Source of the DNA: JBKJTP01 sp046590195
GTDB lineage: Bacteria; Bacteroidota; Ignavibacteria; Palsa-1295
Length of the DNA: 8,441 nucleotides
Direction: 5' to 3'
Assembly (NCBI GenBank): GCA_046590195.1
Contig: JBKJTP010000149.1
Location: 1 to 8,441 of the forward strand
Shown in pieces: positions 6,160 to 8,441 of the stretch. The first letter of the stretch is position 1; the number at the start of each line of letters is the position of its first letter. The notes under the pieces were generated by a model that did no database searches, was not told the origin of the DNA, and worked only from the letters and a program-made list of their open reading frames with translations. A program made the position numbers and the translations under genes.

Positions 6160-6390
6160 ATGCTTTGGACATCAGAACTTGCCGAATATCTTGAGGATGC
6201 TCCGTGGCCGGCAACTAAGGCAGAACTCATCGACTATTGCGAGCGCATCGGCGCTCCGCCAGCCGTAGTCAAGAACCTTGAAGAGATCGAAGACGAGGAC
6301 GAGCAGTTCGAGTCGATCCAGGAGGTGTGGCCGGATTATTCACCGGAAGACGAGGAGTTCTATTACGACGACGAGCTCGACGAATATTGA
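6160..6390 (+). CDS. Small, very acidic DUF2795-type protein
   Basis: This 76-aa protein resembles DUF2795, a short bacterial domain with no settled function. The domain-like part is residues 3-44: WTSELAEYLEDAPWPATKAE, then LIDYCERIGAPPAVVKNLEEI. The (W/Y)PATK-E-LI-Y...GAP...V...LE pattern is the one I associate with that family. The C-terminal third (about 44-76) is an acidic tail, EDEDEQ then SPEDEEFYYDDELDEY. In total 26 of 76 residues are Asp or Glu against three Lys/Arg, giving a strongly negative protein with no membrane segment or signal peptide. It is isolated, with a long leader region upstream and its own terminator 57 bases downstream, so it is likely a single-gene transcript that can be expressed strongly. 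The ATG at 6160 is the only sensible start; no Shine-Dalgarno sequence is present. The family call is by pattern and moderately sure; the role is unknown. Confidence 0.82.
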   Translation: MLWTSELAEYLEDAPWPATKAELIDYCERIGAPPAVVKNLEEIEDEDEQFESIQEVWPDYSPEDEEFYYDDELDEY

Positions 6391-6446
6391 GCCTCGAATA
6401 GCGATCGAAAGATCTAGCGATCTTCACGATCCTGTACAAGACTTTG

Positions 6447-6480
6447 AAAGCGCCGAGTTGCCTAGCAACCCGGCGCTTTT
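6447..6480 (+). terminator. Rho-independent terminator of the DUF2795-type gene
   Basis: AAAGCGCCGAGTTGC (6447-6461) pairs with GCAACCCGGCGCTTT (6465-6479) around the loop CTA, 15 positions with a single A-C mismatch, and ends in TTTT. It starts 57 bases after the stop codon. The A-run and T-run flanking a GC-rich core make it possibly bidirectional. Confidence 0.9.
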
Positions 6481-6690
6481 GACGTTCTGGCCGCCTCCTG
6501 TGTTCTGCTTTCTCCAGACGGCCTGATCCCGTCGTATTTTTGAATGGCCTGAGGAAATCAATGCTGGAAGTATCGCGTCGATGAGCGTACTTCGGGCACG
6601 TCACTTGCACCGCAGAGCTAGCCGCCAGTCGCCGTATGGCAGAGGCGTCAAACGGTTATTTGCTTTTACTTTCACTACTACTCGTCGGTT

Positions 6691-8441
6691 CTGTTTAACA
6701 TCACGCGCATTTTCGATCGACGCCCTACTACCAGACCCCTCATCAGACTCGCATGCCTTGCATTGCTGGGCTTCTGCGTGAGCATCTGCGCGTTCACCGA
6801 AATTGCGATGGCGCAGCGGACCGGACGCCCGGTTACGCCGTCCATGGATGCCGGGATGCTCATCGATTCTGGACAGATCGTAGCGATCCGCTTCGAAGGC
6901 AATGAGAACCTGACGGAGACTGAGCTTGGCCAGGTCATCTCGACACGAGTGCCGAAGTTTGGGGCAGTGTTCCTCAATAGCATCATCCCAAGCCTTGGTT
7001 CACCGCCACAGTATGCCGATCGTGTGGTGCTCGAACAGGATGTCCAGAGTCTGGAGGAGTTTTATCAGGACAACGGCTTCCTTGAAGCGATGGTCGAATA
7101 CGAGCAACACTTTGACTCGATCGACTACCACCATTATATTACTATCCTGAACAGGAATCGAGTTACTACTCGCGAGAGCAGGCAGACGCTTCCTCGTGTG
7201 CGCGATACGATCGTCTTCTGGATCAACGAGGGCCCTGAGTACAAGATCGAGGGTGTTGCATTCATCGGACTTGAATCGTTGCCGGAGGAATTTCAGCCAG
7301 AGCTTACTGAGCGCAATACCATCAAGATCGGCGAGAGGTGGTCGGCTTCCGTTGCCGATGCTGAGATCTCGAGATTGCAGAACGTCCTTGAAGAGAATGG
7401 CTATCCCTTCTTCAAAAAGGATAGTGTGATCGCGCAAGCATTGCCTGAGACGAAGAGGGTCCGCGTCTTGCCCTATCTTAATCCTGGGAATCGATATCGG
7501 TTTGGCAACATAAAGATCGAGTGGGATACGACGTCTCGTGAAGATAGCCGTGTGTCTGACCGTGTTGTGCTCGGCCAGCTGAGCATGGATAACGGTGCGT
7601 GGTATAAGGAGTCGGAAGTCCGTGAGAGCGAGCAATACCTGAACCGGTTGAACGTGTTCGAATCGGTGAAGATCTACATGGATACCAGTGGAGTCGAGAG
7701 CGTACCACAGCATCTTCGCGACTCGATGGCCCTTCCAATGGTCGTCCGCTTGCGTATGCGCGTGACGCAAGAGATAACACCAAGCTTGTATGTCGGTTTT
7801 GGAGGCGAACTGGGATTCTCAATGGGCGGATCTGCCGCATATACGAACCGCAACATCTTTGGCGGTGCACAGCGCTTTGACCTCGATGCGTTTTATCAAT
7901 TTCTTCCGCTAATACAACTGAAGCGCAGTCTGGGTACAAGTATGCTTATCCCCTATATGGGATGGCGAAATTTCCCGCTAAATATCAGCGCAAGCTATAC
8001 CGATACAAAGCAATTCCTGAACAGCGAGACGGACTCGACGGTCTTTGTCGACGAGATCTATCGACTGCGGGTGAACTCGACGATCGTCGTGGGCGATCCG
8101 ATCAACCGCACATCGGTCTCTCCAGAGATCACCGCAGAGTACGTCGATAAGAAAGATCTGAACCGCGATACGAAGGAGTATAATATCACCCAGCAGGTCA
8201 ATTTGATCCTCGGCACCTATGGCGTGTGGGATCGTGCAAATGACCCGATCAATCCTACCGCCGGCTTCATCCTCAACGGCGGTACGGAAGTCGGTTTGCC
8301 TGCACTTGCTGATATTGCTCCTTCAAAGGAATTTTCCAGTGCATCCTATTGGAAGTCGTTGGTTCAAGGCAGACTCTATGATGATCTCGGCTCGATCGGA
8401 GCACTCATCTTCGCATCGAAGCTACGAGTCGGCTACACTAC
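6691..8441 (+). CDS. Omp85-family outer-membrane protein (BamA/TamA-like), 3' end beyond the window
   Basis: The open frame runs from 6622 to the window edge with no stop. Members insert beta-barrel proteins into the outer membrane or export substrates across it. Numbering from a CTG at 6691, a signal peptide is clear: basic RRPTTRPLIR (10-19), hydrophobic LACLALLGFCVSICAF (20-35) and cleavage after AMA (39-41). Three POTRA-like repeats follow: about 63-183 (starts IVAIRFEGNENLTETEL; helix VLEQDVQSLEEFYQDNGFLE), 186-272 (helix ADAEISRLQNVLEENGYPFF) and 273-358 (helix KESEVRESEQYLNRLNVFES). The barrel then begins with TPSLYVGFGGELGFSMGG (363-380), YTNRNIFGGAQRFDL (384-398) and DPINPTAGFILNGGTEVGL (518-536), typical of Omp85. 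The window stops before the loop-6 RGY/F motif and the C-terminal strand. Three POTRAs fit TamA-like or Bacteroidota paralogues better than five-POTRA BamA. The start is unsettled: the first in-frame ATG (6808) lies at the cleavage site and TTG 6763 or GTG 6778 would cut the signal peptide, so 6691 is provisional. Confidence 0.9.
   Translation, partial: MFNITRIFDRRPTTRPLIRLACLALLGFCVSICAFTEIAMAQRTGRPVTPSMDAGMLIDSGQIVAIRFEGNENLTETELGQVISTRVPKFGAVFLNSIIPSLGSPPQYADRVVLEQDVQSLEEFYQDNGFLEAMVEYEQHFDSIDYHHYITILNRNRVTTRESRQTLPRVRDTIVFWINEGPEYKIEGVAFIGLESLPEEFQPELTERNTIKIGERWSASVADAEISRLQNVLEENGYPFFKKDSVIAQALPETKRVRVLPYLNPGNRYRFGNIKIEWDTTSREDSRVSDRVVLGQLSMDNGAWYKESEVRESEQYLNRLNVFESVKIYMDTSGVESVPQHLRDSMALPMVVRLRMRVTQEITPSLYVGFGGELGFSMGGSAAYTNRNIFGGAQRFDLDAFYQFLPLIQLKRSLGTSMLIPYMGWRNFPLNISASYTDTKQFLNSETDSTVFVDEIYRLRVNSTIVVGDPINRTSVSPEITAEYVDKKDLNRDTKEYNITQQVNLILGTYGVWDRANDPINPTAGFILNGGTEVGLPALADIAPSKEFSSASYWKSLVQGRLYDDLGSIGALIFASKLRVGYT

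Noticed and set aside
6581..6781. 66-codon + frame overlapping the Omp85 signal-peptide region
   Set aside because: Its product is Arg/Ser/His-rich without a domain, and it overlaps the frame with a convincing signal peptide. A frameshift joining the two was considered but gives no sensible N-terminus.
7000..7770. 256-codon open frame on the minus strand inside the Omp85 gene
   Set aside because: The opposite strand encodes clear POTRA and barrel motifs throughout; the minus frame shows no family features and is a product of codon bias.
1..8441. tRNA, rRNA, CRISPR arrays, transposase genes
   Set aside because: No T-loop/acceptor pattern, no regularly spaced repeats and no transposase motifs were found in the spacers or frames.

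Overview
The window reads as a chromosomal segment of a Gram-negative bacterium, most likely in the Bacteroidota/Chlorobiota neighbourhood (for example a Kapabacteria- or Ignavibacteria-like lineage). Three things suggest this. There are two outer-membrane proteins, one a POTRA-bearing Omp85. None of the ATG starts has a Shine-Dalgarno sequence. Two genes carry a TAnnTTTG box upstream, the -7 element known from Bacteroidota. The taxonomic placement is inference; no rRNA or other decisive marker is present.

Layout, with all genes on the + strand: a 177-bp compound inverted repeat (1-177); a STAS-domain anti-anti-sigma-type protein (239-589); a second interspersed repeat with a perfect palindrome (701-761); purA, adenylosuccinate synthetase (802-2115), closed by a strong terminator (2162-2197); an unassigned secreted, probably beta-barrel, protein (2266-3036); two ABC peptide-type permeases (3219-4349 and 4399-5631); a 528-bp gene-free stretch with a possible structured RNA (5632-6159); a very acidic 76-aa DUF2795-type protein (6160-6390) with its own terminator (6447-6480); and the 5' part of an Omp85 (BamA/TamA-like) gene that runs off the window (about 6691 to 8441). 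That last gene is the largest of the window and is easy to miss, because it has no stop codon inside the window and no ATG ahead of its signal peptide.

The genes do not form one pathway. purA is housekeeping purine synthesis and the STAS protein is a signalling switch. The permease pair is half of an importer: its ATPases and binding protein must be encoded elsewhere. The barrel and the Omp85 protein belong to the outer membrane, and the Omp85 protein may help assemble such barrels.

No clearly new system is visible. The best leads are the structured gene-free region downstream of the permeases, the abnormal start of the Omp85 gene, and the two repeat elements flanking the STAS gene.
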